Assembly (NCBI RefSeq): GCF_900964775.1
Contig: NC_041820.1
Span: forward strand, 18,774,501-18,838,500
Reading direction: 5' to 3'
Length of the DNA stretch: 64,000 bases
From: Scleropages formosus
Lineage: Eukaryota; Chordata; Actinopteri; Osteoglossiformes; Osteoglossidae
Position 1 is the stretch's first letter, and every line of letters starts with the position of its first letter. The notes under the pieces were generated by a model, which was given only the letters and a program-made list of their open reading frames with translations, searched no databases and was not told the DNA's origin. A program made the position numbers and the translations under genes. Shown here piece by piece: positions 35,370 to 47,824 of the stretch.

Positions 35370-36700
35370 CTGAAAAATGTAAAAAAAAAGCAACAATAAA
35401 AGTATCGTTTGTATTTTGTTACTGCATGACGACTTACAGAGGAGAAAACAAAGCAAAGCTGACACACACTAGGCGCGCGACGCGGAGGAGACTGACACGC
35501 GCAAAATTTTGAAACTGACACTGTAGTACACTGTTACTCGTTTAGTTATTTGAGTAAAGTACGTCATCATCATGTCAGATGAGACTACTAGTAGAGATGA
35601 TCAATCAACTCGTGCTGTCAAACTTTGCTAGCCTAGGTAGGTTGCAAGCTTAAGCGGTATTTCGTTAGGTACTATATCGTATTAGCCGTGAAAGCAGCCT
35701 GTCATTCTGCTAACATTATTTTCTCAACAGTATAATCATCTTTATTCCCTTATTTGCCTTAGGCAAATGGCAAAATCAGTTTTTACCTTGAAGTAATACA
35801 CCCGTCACTGGCAACAGCTTAAATCTGCACAACAGCTGCATTAGCTCTGGGACATGTAGTACTACTTTTTCAACCTATCATACAGAAGGAATAGTGAATT
35901 CAGACACCACAACTACAAAGCCCGAGTATCACTTCTTTGTCCAATACTCTTCCTTCCTGTTTTTCCATCGCTTCCGTGCTCTGCGCGGTCAGCTGCGAGC
36001 AACGTTCTTAGCTTGCTGCGAACTGTTCCGGGATCAGTTTCAGCTTCTGACTTACAGTGAGGAGAATCCCGATGTGCACTGTGCCGGCTGGTCCTGGATG
36101 TCCGACTGCAAGGAAGCTGCTATCGCCAAAGGATCTGCTATGGTTTTGTGTCCCCCCCCCCCGTTTATCAACACCAAAACCCGGGGACTATGCAGTGAAT
36201 CTTACCGTTAGTATAATAATAATAGTAGTAATAACAATGGCTCTAAAGAAAGTAAAGTACTGAAGGAAGGCTTGGAGGTTTTTTTTGTTTTGTTTTAATA
36301 TTTCAGATTCACATAAAATGTGTTCCTCTAGTTATCGTACTTACTGCCATTTTAAGGATATATCTACGTATTTGAAATTGGGAGAACGGATGCTCTGGAA
36401 TCTCGCGGGCAATTACGGGAGGAGACATTCGGCCGAGACACGCTAGTGACGCAATTCCGCTTCCAGTAGTTTCCACGGAGAGCTTAAACGAGAGGTGCCG
36501 AGAGCCTTCTAGAACGCGACAGCTAGGAGTAGTAAACGCTGGTGTGCGGTAGTAGGAGAACCAGTTGTGTCAGTCAGGTCGTGCTGATTTACTCACTGAG
36601 CCGATTTGGTTATTAATTAGTTGAAAGGCGTGTGTCTGTATTGTGAGTATACGTCACGTGTAGCAGTCAAAGATTTTTTACCCTGTTCTAGAAAGGCACC
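35370..36700. promoter_or_regulatory. Shared divergent promoter interval of vipas39 and ahsa1
   Basis: The two genes point away from each other with about 1.3 kb between start codons. On the minus strand, CAAG|GTAAAA at 35787 is a candidate 5' UTR exon end for vipas39. The last 400 bases before ahsa1 are CpG-containing and hold a heat-shock-element-like motif. Human VIPAS39 and AHSA1 are also neighbours with this head-to-head order. An open frame at 35894-36211 shows no family resemblance and is not called. Confidence 0.7.
36502..36514. promoter_or_regulatory. Heat-shock-element-like motif upstream of ahsa1
   Basis: GAGCCTTCTAGAA: a perfect TTC-nn-GAA pair with a third, two-of-three matching unit spaced correctly, 187 bases before the ahsa1 start codon. 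It fits regulation of an Hsp90 co-chaperone by heat shock factor 1. Function is not shown by sequence. Confidence 0.55.
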
Positions 36701-39700
36701 ATGGCTAAGTGGGGAGAAGGAGACCCTCGCTGGATCGTGGAGGAGAGAGCCGATGCCACGAATGTTAACAACTGGCACTGGTGAGTGAGAGCGCGGAGAT
36801 CGATTGCGGATCTCTGTCACCAGTACTCGTGCGTGGACAGTCTTTGGGGTTCATAAGTACAAACTAGAGCTGTGTTAGCCTAGGTGTCCTCCAAGTTTTC
36901 TACGCGGGAAGGGGCACGCGATCAAGCCTGGGACTCGACACGACAGACACGGAGTTGTTTGATCGTTCTGGGCTCGTAGATGATGAGATGAGTTATCGGC
37001 CGCCCCAACCACGCAAAGACCATGCATGAACACGTCGGTGAAGCGGTCACAGTGAGATAGCTGGTGATATTTTCCGAGGAATAGCTGTTTTTTTCGCCGG
37101 TACATGACATATTGAAGGTTGCATAGTGGTGGGGTGTCTGAGGTGGTGACCAAAAACCACGCACTGGTGTACCCCCCCCCTCTCTAGCCAGGTGAACTGT
37201 TGGTGACCATTTCAGCCGGTGCAGTGGTGCTCGGAACTTCGGGATCAGACTGCCGGTGCCGTGCGAGCGCATGCGCAGTGCGCGCCGAACGTCCACGTTC
37301 CGGCGGCAACGTGTATTGAGAATGTAAGAAATACAACAGCGTATTTGCTTTTTTACACTTTTCACAACCTTTGGTTTCATACTGCTAATATGAATAACAA
37401 AAATAGGATTTCGTTTGGATTTTTTTCTGTCAAGCTTTTTCTGACAGATTATTTATTTAACGGGGATGCTTTTCTCCAAAGCAACTTCCAATGAAATCTG
37501 TGTAGTGTTATCTGCCCACACACCTTAGTCACCAAGGTGACTTGCACTGCTAGATACACTTACTTAATGGGTCACTCATCCATACATCAGTGGAACATTT
37601 TCTCTCACTCTCACACATTATGGGTGAAGTTGAACAGCATGTCTTTGGACTGTGGGAGGAAACCAGAGCACCCGGAGGAAACTCACGCAGACACGGGGAG
37701 GACATTCAGACTTCACACAGACTGAGCAGGGATCAAACCCATGTTCTCTTGCACCACCCAGGCACTGAGACAGCAGCGCTACTTGCTGTGCCACCATGCT
37801 GTCATTAAAAAGCCTCAAAAAAATCCTCAGAAAGGATTCCACACATTGTTCTGACTGGTATCTGAACATTCAGATATTTTATAATCTGAAATAAAAGGAA
37901 AATGGTTAAGGAAAACCAGTGGCATAGTTTCTATTCTAGAAAATGCTGTGGATAATATATTGCAATTACTACGAGTCATGTTAATAAGGAAGCTGTAAAG
38001 GGCATTAAAATGCTTCAAGTGAAACTCAGTATTATTAAAATTAATATCAGGAAAACAAACTTCTTAAATACAACTCTCCACTTAAACAGTTTAAAGAAAT
38101 AGGGGTGATTTACAAAATACCCTGTAAATATCCCTGGTTTGTATATACTATACACTTGTTTTACTATTATTGCAATTCTTGATGCCATGGTTTTCAGCTG
38201 TTTTCCTACATGTGTGATTGAGTGTAATTACTGTTTCTGCAGTAGAGTATCTGTTTTACACTAGATCTTTATTCAGCAGTCAGTATTGTATAAGAAAATA
38301 GCTTCAGTAAGATTCTGCAGTCAGCTTGGCCAGATCCACCCCCCCAGGTAAATATATAGATGGTGGGCTATTAACTATTTCTAACAGAATGAACACAACC
38401 CTTGTTCTGAGCAGATAGCTTTGTCAGAACTCCAAGTTCAATATTTAGTTACAATGATAACAGTGTGTAATGCTTGCCTTAATTTTTATCACCTTATGAT
38501 GTCCTGTCCTGAAGACCCATTTTACTTATTTGTTTAGTCCTTGGATTTTGTATATGTGTGTAAATATGTAATGCGTTGTTATGTTGTCGGGCCCCCAACC
38601 CTCTCTGAGGACTTATCAAGCAACACTTTATTTACAGGTGCCAAACAGGGCATGCACCTCCCTAACCCCTCACTACGCATCCCAATCTGTATCTGCTCCC
38701 TGTAGAGCTACATAGATAAAATGTAAAGCATAAGCCCCTGAACAGTAAAAAGTGCAATGTAAACAGCCAGTGAAGAAACCAAAACTATAATAACAGAAAA
38801 ACCACAAAAGGAAGAGACTATTCTAGTTCTGTTAATACTTGTCGGTGTCAGTCTTTCAGATTTTGCCCAAAATGCAGTGATGGACAACAGGCTGTCGAAC
38901 TGGAGGATCTTTCTTTCGTGCAAACATCTCTACCAGGCTGGGAAAGAGAAATCGCAGTACATCACTCATTGTTTAAAAGCTCTTGCAATCTCATCTTTGC
39001 ATCATCACCTTGATTTTTACCTGACTGATCTGAATAAAATCACAGATGGGAATCTTTAAAGATGATACTGTGTTTCTTTGCTCTGGCTAAATTGATGTGT
39101 TCAGAGTTGCAGACTAGAATGTTCCCTGGGTGGGTATTTGGGTTGGAAGCATGGATATGGAGTCTGCAAGTGAAATCAAGATCAATAGGAAGCCAAGTGG
39201 CTGGCATTCCAACCCAGGAACGTGGTTTGTCCTTCATGGTTGTTCGAGGAATGCTTCCTTCAGCATTCTTGGGCAAAGCCAACATCTTTAAATAATAACT
39301 GTATTTATACTTAATTTGTCCAGTTTTTGCTCAGCACCACGTCTTTTTTGCACAAGGCTGGCTGCTGATTCATCTTGAAATTCATCCTTCTCTTCCAAAG
39401 CAGAGCCTGTGTTTAGTGCCGGCAAAGCAATTTTCAAAATTATTCACATGATTAGTTAAGTTGGTGAGAAGTAGATTATTTAATTCAGCATTGACATCAC
39501 CCAGCTTCGCAAAATTAGTTTCCATACTACTCATTTGATCACAAGTCTTTCATAAAACAAGCATGGTTCTTTTGATCAGATATCTGATAATTTAACTCTC
39601 CACTTGTCACTTTCTTCCAAGCTGTTTGATCTACCTCTGAAGATGAACTAGTATGGTTGGCAATGGAAAGGACCGCAAGCCCCAATTTTTCCTCCATCAG

Positions 39701-42299
39701 ATGGTTGACCTGAGTCTATAACAACCCTTGATTACTTGGTTTATTGCCTTTTTCTTGCAATGAGCTCTGCCCCCCCCCCCCTTCTGAAGGCATGTTTAGG
39801 GGAAAATATAGGATAATCATTGACATATCGATGTCATGTTCCAAAGAAGACAATTTTAAAAAGTTAAACATCTCCTGACTGGAGCCCATGTTTCTTATGG
39901 CCATCTTAGAAAATGGCTACATTATAAGTGCCAGAAATCTAGGAAAGGAGGCACTAGGCTGTGTACAGGAAAAAGCCTCTGCTTGCATCTGTCATTAAAC
40001 ATTTATTATTTACGTTCATTCATTCTCAATGGGCTGATGGTGGTCCAGGGTGTAGTCCACCTTGTGCCTTTGACCTACAGTAAAGGCTCTGCACAACCTC
40101 CAATTGAACAAGTGGTTAACGAAATCAATATTACCCCTATGGATAAATGTCACACCATCTGATTAATGAAAATTCATACCTTTGCACTCTTGTGTTGAAC
40201 GTTCTGGTGCAAAAAGGATGTTTTTAGATGGCGTGTCTTAAATTTATATTGCAAAGATTCTTGTATAAGCTTAAACAAGAAAAGGAGGAACACAGTTATT
40301 TCTGTTACTCAGCATTTAGCAATTCAAACAATAAAGTAGTGATACTTGCCATATGGATGTCATATGCTTTTAAAGTTCCTGGTATTCATACAAGAGCCTG
40401 GTAGGTTTGACCCAGCAGGGCTATTTCTGGAGTTTACATGATATGGTGGAGAAGCATATGTAATATAAAAGGAAGGAATCATTCCCACAGCAGAAAGTGT
40501 ACTTTGAGTTTTTCTGAGTAAAAAGTTTTAAACTGTTCATTTAATGTAACTTTTTTTTTTTTTTTTTTTTTGTAAATCTCCCGTTCTTAAGGACGGAACG
40601 GGATGTTACCAGCTGGTCATCGGACAAGCTGAAGGAGCTTCTTCTTGGAGTGTACGTGGAGAATGAGGAGGGCAGCTGTGAAATCACGGAGGTCAGCAAG
40701 TTGGAGGGTGAGGCCTCCATCAACAACCGCAAGGGGAAGCTTATCTTCTTCTATGAGTGGGATGTCAAGGCCACCTGGAAAGGTAAGCTGGTGGTTGAGG
40801 GCCAAGTGTTGCAGTGACAGCCTCTTAAATTTCCCACACCGCTAAAGTGTCTACTCTGCCAGCCACTGAAAATCCCCTATGAAGGTTGACTTTAAGAAAA
40901 AGAGAGAAAAAAAGGAATTATGTGGGGAAAATAGTTCTGTATTTTGTTTCTGATATTTGTGAGATTTAATTCCCAAAACTTTATTTTATTCAGGAGTCCT
41001 TCATAAATTCTTATACATTTTTTTTCCTGTAGATATATTGAAAGTACTGTTAATTTGTCATTGGTAAATCAGTAGTTTTGCAGTAGACACTTTTTACATT
41101 TATTCATTTAGCTGATGCTTTTCTCCAGAGCAACTTACAATGTTAAGGTTACAATTATTTACCCATTTACACAGCTGGGTAATTTTACTGGAGCAATTTA
41201 GGGTACTACAGCCGGAGGTGAGGCTTGAGCCTGCAACCTTTGGGTCCAAAGGCAGTAGCTCTAACCACTACACTACCAGCTGTCCCCTATATTTTCAAGA
41301 GATAAGAGCAATTCTGTTTCTTCTTTTTCCTGCTGTACTGAGCGTAGAGTACAAAAACATGTGAAGAGGGCCTACTTGTCAACATGTGAGAAATGTCATT
41401 GTAATTTTTTTTTTTTTTTTTTTTTTTTTTGGCAGGAACTTCAAATATGGGGGTCAGATATACAGGAAACCTAGAGGTCCCCAATCTTTCGGATGAGAAT
41501 GACATGGACGAATTGGATGTAAGTTTTAATTATATACAGTACTTATTTGTGGTTGAAAACCCATTACTGACTTAACTGGAAAGGTTAGCAGTGCTCCTCA
41601 CCAAGCTGAACTGACACATCAGTGTAAAGGATGTGAAACAGTGAGATTTCCGTTACTTGTTTAGAATACAAGGAGTTTAATGACTGTCCATCATTGTTCC
41701 TGACAGATAAGTGTGACACTTTGTAAAGATGAGCCTGAAACTCCCCTAATTTTCCTCATGAAGCAGGAAGGGGTCAAAAAAATTCGAACTGCACTAAGGA
41801 GTTATGTAGACTGTCTGAAAACAGGTAACTACATCTTTTATCTTCAGCTGATGTACCATATTGCCTGCTGTTCACCTCTTAGCTTTGTGTTTCCAATAGG
41901 AAAATAAGTAACAATCTTGTGGGTTTCCCCCTCCCAGAGTTTACTCAGGGTATGATCCTACCCACAGCCAACGGTGTGAGTAAGCAACAAGAATCACAGT
42001 GCAGTGTCAAGGTAGACAAAACTCAGGTAAGTCCTGGAGATGAGTCCAAATTAAACTTTTGTCTGTTGTAGCACTTAAAAATATTGAAAAGTAACAAACT
42101 AACTGTACTTAATCATGCGTCTGTCTTTCTCATAATGTAATGCACAAACTATTTTCTATGAGGTGTATGTTGCTTGGGGGTGCCTTGCGATGGACTGGCA
42201 TCCCATCCTGGGTGTATCCCCTCCCTCTCCAGCCTTACGCCCTGTGTTGCCGGGTTAGGCTCTGGCTCTCGCGACCCCGCTTGGGGCAAGCGGTTTCAG

Positions 42300-42346
<47 letters not shown>

Positions 42347-45300
42347 CGGTTTGAAGAAAAGCATCTGTTAAATAAATAAATGTAGTTTTTAATCTATATA
42401 TAACATTTATTTCTCAGTTTTGTGAACCTTGTAATTGTCCAGTTGTTGCACCCCATGTTCTTATTTGAGGGAGACTTTCGTACTTTCTCAGAATGATGTG
42501 TCAAACACCATGGTTACATTGGCCTAAGTTGTCTTTTTGATATCCTTTGGTTTTATTGTTCATTTAAAGGTGCTTACGGTTGTTTTTAACATATTGATCA
42601 TTGGCATGTTACTTTGCTTCTTAGATAAGTGTGGTTTGAGCTTGACCTGTATTTCCGAAAATAAACCTGTATTTAAAGATGATCTGAAGAACACAGGTTG
42701 CTGGCTTTGTTTCTCTAGCATGATATGTCAACGTTACATTCATGATTTTTGTGTGCTGGTGCCTTTAAATGTCAGAGTTTGACATCTCTCTGTCTTGTTA
42801 AAATTATTTCATTGCTAGATGGACATGTATTCCTCAGACAACAACCTGAAAAACAAATATTTTGAGGAGTATTTAACATACATTCCTGAATTTTCAGTTT
42901 GTACTCTCGTAAGGTTTTTTGGAGCCAGTTCAGAGAGTACCAGTTGCACTGCCAATTTCTGAACCTTATAATTTGATTACTAAGAACAGGAACAGCACAC
43001 TGGAAGTTGTATTTGTATGCCCACCATTGGAGATTGTTCTGTTCATCTTTGTATATTGCACTTCCTTCTAAGGTAAACACTATCTTGGAAGCTCAGCTTC
43101 AAGAAATGAGAACATAAACAGTGTTTTTTTTTTTTTGGCCCCTAGTGTTTACAAAGAATGTAGCAAGAAACGGACTTTAGATGCAGTTTAAAGGAAACCA
43201 CCATCAGTAAGGAAGAATTTAGAACGTATTTTGGTCATAAAAAAGCTGGATGGCAAAGAAAAAGAGGATCATTCTAACCCAAGCACTGAGAAATGTGCAT
43301 GCTGCAACACTTGATCAGCCAATATAAAGCAGGCAGTTAACTGAAATGCTAGTTTAAAATGTTTGTGTGATTGTCATATTTTTTTATAAGGACAACAGTA
43401 TAATTCTGTATAACATGTATAATTTTTGTCATTCATGTCAAAGGAACATTGCTATAGTGCCCTAACTCGCACATCTTTTCTTTCACAAAACGTGCACTTG
43501 TAGCCTCCTCAAGGTCACCACATGATTGACTCTGTAGAAGAGCCAGATTTCCCTTTGCTTTCTGAGGTGGCGCAGGCTCTTTGGACTATCCCTGACACTG
43601 AAGATGTTGTAGCAACAGTCTTTGCGCTTGTGTGTTAGACCAGGGGCATTTCTAACAGTTGATACAAAGACTGAATAAACTAATCATGTAGCCAGGCTCA
43701 GTCCTGGGAGTTGGGCTTGACTCTGGAAGATGTAGTACAAAGAAGGACTCTGAACAAGCTCTTAGTCATCAGGGATAATAATTTGCATCCTCTGCATCCC
43801 ACCCAGGCTAAAGAGAGAAGCGCCTTTAGCAACAGACTGCTTTAGTTGTACATTTTCAGAAAGAGCCTCCTGAGGGTTTTTTCTGCCATTAGACTTTGAG
43901 TCCTCTCTCATTCGGGATGATAGACCTTTTATCACCTGCATGGTGCTGAGCCATTTATACAACCTTTTTCTTTTTGTTTATTCTTTTCTAAGTGTGATAT
44001 TTTCCCGTGTTTTGTCACTGTTGTGTGTATGCTTCTGTAGCTTTTAGCATTATTTAATTAAATAGTGATTAATGAAATAACTTTTACATAATTTTAATGT
44101 TAAAGGACTACTTTTTTTTTTTTTTTTTTTTTTTTACTTTTGAGAGGCAGTTTCTTGCTTGCTTGCTTCATACAGTGGCCTCGTTCAGAATATGGACAGC
44201 GTCTCTGGATATTTCCAGGAACACTAGTTTTCAAGTTTTATAATTGTTTTGAATCACAATGATCACACTAAGTTGATGTGAGAAGCTATATTTCTGTTTA
44301 AAGATGTCAGTTATACTGACCAGTTAACTTCTACCTTTAAACTGCAGTTTGGCTCTGCTAGTTCAGCCCCCAGGCCCACCACAGGGGTGAAGATCCCCAC
44401 GTGCAAGTTCACAATGAAGGAGACCTTCCTAACCTCTCCTGAGGAGCTCTACAGAGTCTTCACCAACCAGGAGGTGAGCAGGACTAACCCAAGAGGCTGC
44501 TAAAAAATCCTTTACCCCTCCATTTTAGCTTAAATTTTATTTCCCATTGTCCTTCTGGTGTTTGGACATAACATTCTCTACCATATACTCAACAGTGCAA
44601 GTCTCAACACCATAGGCCCTCAGGAGTAGATGGAGTTGCACCTATTGTTACATGATGCACCTTCAGTTACTATTAAGTATGAAAGTGAATGTGCACACCT
44701 CATTTTGTTTTTCTTTTTCCCAGTGAACAGAGGTTGAACAAAAACCTAGGCAAAGAATAGTACTTTAGTCGTCGTCGTTCCCGTCCTCAAATATTGCTTG
44801 GCTTGCTCTAAATGTAAAGAGCAGTTGATGTAGAAGCAGTGTTATGTAATTCATTAGGGATACTTTTGCTTTTGTGGAGCAGTGGTATGGCTTTTCCCTT
44901 CCCTGAGCCTCCTTATTTTTAATCTGCCTCGTTCTTGTAATCATTTTGCATTGTGGCTGTCCGCATCTTTGGAGATGCGGCAGAAAAATCAGTGCAAAAT
45001 ATTCATGTTTTCAGTTTGAAAAGTTTTTTTGGTTTTTCTTCAAAACATGCATCTCATTGATGTTACTTTTTAATTTCTCTGCCTCTTACTGTGCAGCGTC
45101 TTTTCTTGAAATAACCATGAATGTAAGGATGAAAACCAAATTTTACCCGTTGCATGTTCTACAGATGGTGCAGGCTTTCACGCATGGAGCTGCTCTGGTA
45201 GAAGGAGAGAAAGGGGGGAAGTTTCGCCTCCTGGATGGGAATGTCCTGGGAGAGTTCCAGGAGCTGGTGAGGGCAATGCACTTCCTCTGGGATTTTAGAT

Positions 45301-45713
45301 GGGGGAGCTTTCTTAATCCTGAAGTGTTACATCTTATTTAAGAAAAGTCAAATTATTCTGTAATATTTCTTAGGTCCCAGAGCAGAAAATAGTTATGAAG
45401 TGGAGGTACAACACCTGGCCCTGTGGTAGGTTCATTTTAATTTAAAAAAAAAAACAAAATTTCAATAGTTTGTATGAAGCATTTATAACCAGAGTTGATT
45501 TCTGTGTCAAAATTTCATTTACTTTTTTTCATTTTTCTAGAACATTATGCAACAGTTACCATAAACTTGACGGACCATGGTAGCGACACGGAGCTGAGTA
45601 TGGAGTGTAAAGGGGTTCCTGGGAGTGAGGAAGAGAGAACAAGAGAGGGCTGGCAACGCTACTACTTTGAGGCCATCAAACAGACTTTTGGTTATGGCGC
45701 ACGGCTCTACTGA
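36701..45713 (+). CDS. ahsa1: Activator of Hsp90 ATPase, AHA1
   Basis: Nine exons give 337 residues (human 338): 36701-36780, 40592-40782, 41436-41518, 41707-41824, 41938-42026, 44348-44473, 45165-45266, 45374-45425, 45541-45713. The start has a good Kozak context (GCACCATGG). The N-terminal Aha1 domain carries the NVNNWHW motif (residues 21-27) and RKGK (73-76), both known to matter for Hsp90 stimulation. A Pro/Ser linker follows, then the C-terminal AHSA1/START-like domain from about TFLTSPEELYRVFT to GWQRYYFEAIKQTFGYGARL. The cytosolic protein binds the Hsp90 middle domain and accelerates ATP hydrolysis and client maturation. Introns contain SINE copies and a possible L1-like remnant. The teleost a or b paralogue is not resolved. 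Confidence 0.97.
37160..37330. promoter_or_regulatory. CpG-rich segment with NRF1-like motif in ahsa1 intron 1
   Basis: GCGCATGCGCA at 37267-37277 is close to the palindromic NRF1 consensus and sits in a CG-rich block within 600 bases of exon 1. It could be the downstream edge of the ahsa1 CpG island or an alternative promoter. Confidence 0.4.
37437..37805. repeat. DANA-like repeat in ahsa1 intron 1
   Basis: Most complete copy: ATTTATTTAACGGGGATGCT, CTTTTCTCCAAAGCAACTTC, CACCAAGGTGACTTGCACTG, ATGTCTTTGGACTGTGGGAG, then CACGCAGACACGGGGAGGAC and a tRNA-like reverse-strand end (GATCAAACCCATGTTC, CTACTTGCTGTGCCACCATG). So the element has a tRNA-derived head on the minus strand. Confidence 0.8.
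37806..38860. other. ahsa1 intron 1, no feature seen
   Basis: AT-rich intronic sequence without recognised repeats or exons. Confidence 0.4.
38860..39960 (-). mobile_element. Possible degraded L1-clade LINE remnant (ORF1 region)
   Basis: On the minus strand, separate open pieces resemble the order of an L1-type ORF1: a polar helical piece (METNFAKLGDVNAELNNLLL) and further on RAKKHSIIFKDSHL followed by FYSDQSGKNQ, which recalls the motif in which a basic helix is followed by a conserved Asp-Phe-Ser stretch. There are several stops and frame changes. The call is based on pattern memory only and could be wrong. Confidence 0.35.
41090..41290 (-). repeat. SINE family 2 copy in an ahsa1 intron
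   Basis: Reverse-oriented: TTTACATTTATTCATTTAGC, TGATGCTTTTCTCCAGAGCA, ATTTACCCATTTACACAGCT and a head ending CACTACACTACCAGCTGTCC. It lies between exons 2 and 3. Confidence 0.9.
42165..42345 (+). repeat. SINE family 1 copy, head truncated, with expanded (TG)n tail
   Basis: Starts at TTGCTTGGGGGTGCCTTGCG, lacking the promoter head, and ends in about 40 bases of TG. A family 2 tail remnant (GAAAAGCATCTGTTAAATAA) follows. Confidence 0.85.
42390..44347. other. ahsa1 intron 5, no gene seen
   Basis: Long intron with short T-runs (43123-43136, 44111-44135). No repeat or exon is recognised. Confidence 0.4.
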
Positions 45714-46053
45714 AGATGCACCGTACTGTATTGTTTTCCTCCTCATGCGGCATTTGAACTTGAAAAATGTAAAGAGAAATTCCTGTCAACTGTTTGTGTG
45801 CATAAATGCTTTCATTTTTAGCACAGTTGTCCTCTTAGCAGTGCTTTAAAGCAAATGTGAGTGGACTGTGCCTTTTTTGGATGGTGGTGTGATTAAGTGT
45901 GCAGGACCTAAAACATTTGTGTCTAAGGTCAGAAAGGAGAAGCTGAACCACTAGATCATTGTTTTTGTTCAGTTTAGTATTTTCAAATGCTATGTGCAAA
46001 GAGTAAAAGGTTAGGCATGTGTTCTGTTTTCCTTGTACACATATGTTGCTATG

Positions 46054-46059
46054 AATAAA
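46054..46059 (+). terminator. Candidate polyadenylation signal of ahsa1
   Basis: AATAAA 341 bases after the ahsa1 stop codon. A second AATAAA lies near 46460. Confidence 0.55.
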
Positions 46060-46947
46060 TGTTATTTTTAAAGGAATTTTAAATGAACTAATATTGTACT
46101 TTTTAAAAAACAAATTAGACATTGATCCTGTAAATAGTGTCATGTGTCAGTTAATGTTTGAAACCAACTCCTAAGAGGGCAGTTTGGCCTCTAACAGAAA
46201 ACCCTGCTTGTCTTTCTGGATTACTCCTGGAATTACTTGATGTTTTCCTAGGAAATGCAGCAGGAGGGGGGGGAAGTTGATCAAGACACCAGCTTCAAGA
46301 CCAGACTCAGTTAATATGATTGGGAACTATGTTCTTATGAGTACTGAAAATTGAGAAATGTACTACTTGTTTCTTCTAAGAGAACATTTTGCTTTATTTG
46401 CTATAGTTTAAGCTTCAGTCACATTGTGCAGTGAATTTCCTTTTATTGGTTGATTATATAATAAAACATCCTTTAATCCCCTTTGGTTTTTCTACCCCTC
46501 CCCCCTCAAGTTCTTGGAATGTGTCTTTATGCAAAGACAAACTGCTAAAAAAAAAAAAAAAAAAAAGCTTTTAACTAATTTGTGTATATGCACAGTTAAG
46601 AGGGTAGTTGTAGAACAAGTATTTGGCAAGCTATTTAGAATTTTGTGGTTGGGATATATACTTTATCCTTAATGCAATAGGCCTATAAGTATCACAGGTG
46701 CATGACTATACTGTTATCCCAAATATCTGAATATATTTAAGACATTTCACTTCCAGTATTTAAATTGTTCAGCTTCATATAGTTTCAGTACTTAATTTAA
46801 AATAAGTAAAACACTTCAGGTTAGATAAACTGAAAAGCTACATGAAAACAGTGCTCAAGAGGCAGGGCCCTTAGAGCATTTTTTTGTAATAAATTATGAA
46901 ATTGGCACAAAACTGTCACACTAATTTTGCAATATGTACTGGATTCG

Positions 46948-46953
46948 TTTATT
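46948..46953 (-). terminator. Candidate polyadenylation signal of the DRAP1-like gene
   Basis: AATAAA on the minus strand, about 870 bases past the stop at 47825. If used, the two converging transcripts end within about 0.5 to 0.9 kb of each other. Confidence 0.35.
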
Positions 46954-47199
46954 GACAACACTGGAATAAGCAACTTCTATAACTTACTCAAACAGGTTTA
47001 AATTACAAGTGCGATCTTAAATCCTGCTTTCAGAATAAATCCTCATTGTGTTTGAAAGTAATAGGCTGTGTGTTGCTCTAGATAAAGCACATCACTAACT
47101 GAATGGTTCTAGAGGAGAAAACAGATTTTATCCATCTTCTAAGCAATGCAAAAAAAAATGCATGTTCATATTAAGCCAAAACTAATTACAAGTTCTATA

Positions 47200-47230
<31 letters not shown>

Positions 47231-47824
47231 CCTAAATGAAAACACAGTGGATTTAACATCCTGTTCCAACTAAAAACATCCACCTTTCATTCAAATTATA
47301 CAACAAAAATGAGAAGTTAATTTCTCCACTTCAGGAATTTAAAATGAAGTTTAGACATAGACCTCTTCTCCAACAAGATTATACAAAAGTATAGTCTAAT
47401 TATACTGAATCACCTTGACAATACAGATAAATCTAACTCTAAAGCTTGTTCCTACAAAAGCAAAAAAGTATATTCAATAATTTTAGCACCGCTACAGCAT
47501 CCTGATAAAGGCGAAAGGTGTCGTGTATAACATCCACAGCAGAAGGTCACCTGCATAACAGAACAAGCCAACCAAATCACCTTTACATCAACAGCGGTCT
47601 TCTCCGTGATTATGCATACACACACATACATGTGTGTCTGTCTGCAAAAAAATTCTTGACAATTAGATTCCTTGGCCTACCTGTTCAACAAGGCTGATCT
47701 ATGTGTGTTCCAAAGCTTCAAGCCAAAGTCCTCCACAACAAAAATAAATCTACTGCTTAGCAGAAAAATGGGAGACGGGTGGAAAATGCCAGAGGAATGG
47801 AGAGAGAAAATCAAAAGTGACCAC
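46954..47824 (-). other. Probable 3' UTR of the DRAP1-like gene
   Basis: AT-rich sequence, with an A-run at 47205-47230, between the assumed stop and polyadenylation signal. The assignment rests on the gene model only. Confidence 0.35.

Noticed and set aside
35894-36211. 105-codon plus-strand frame in the vipas39/ahsa1 promoter interval
   Set aside because: No recognisable family, no splice context, and it overlaps the expected promoter and 5' UTR. It may be chance.
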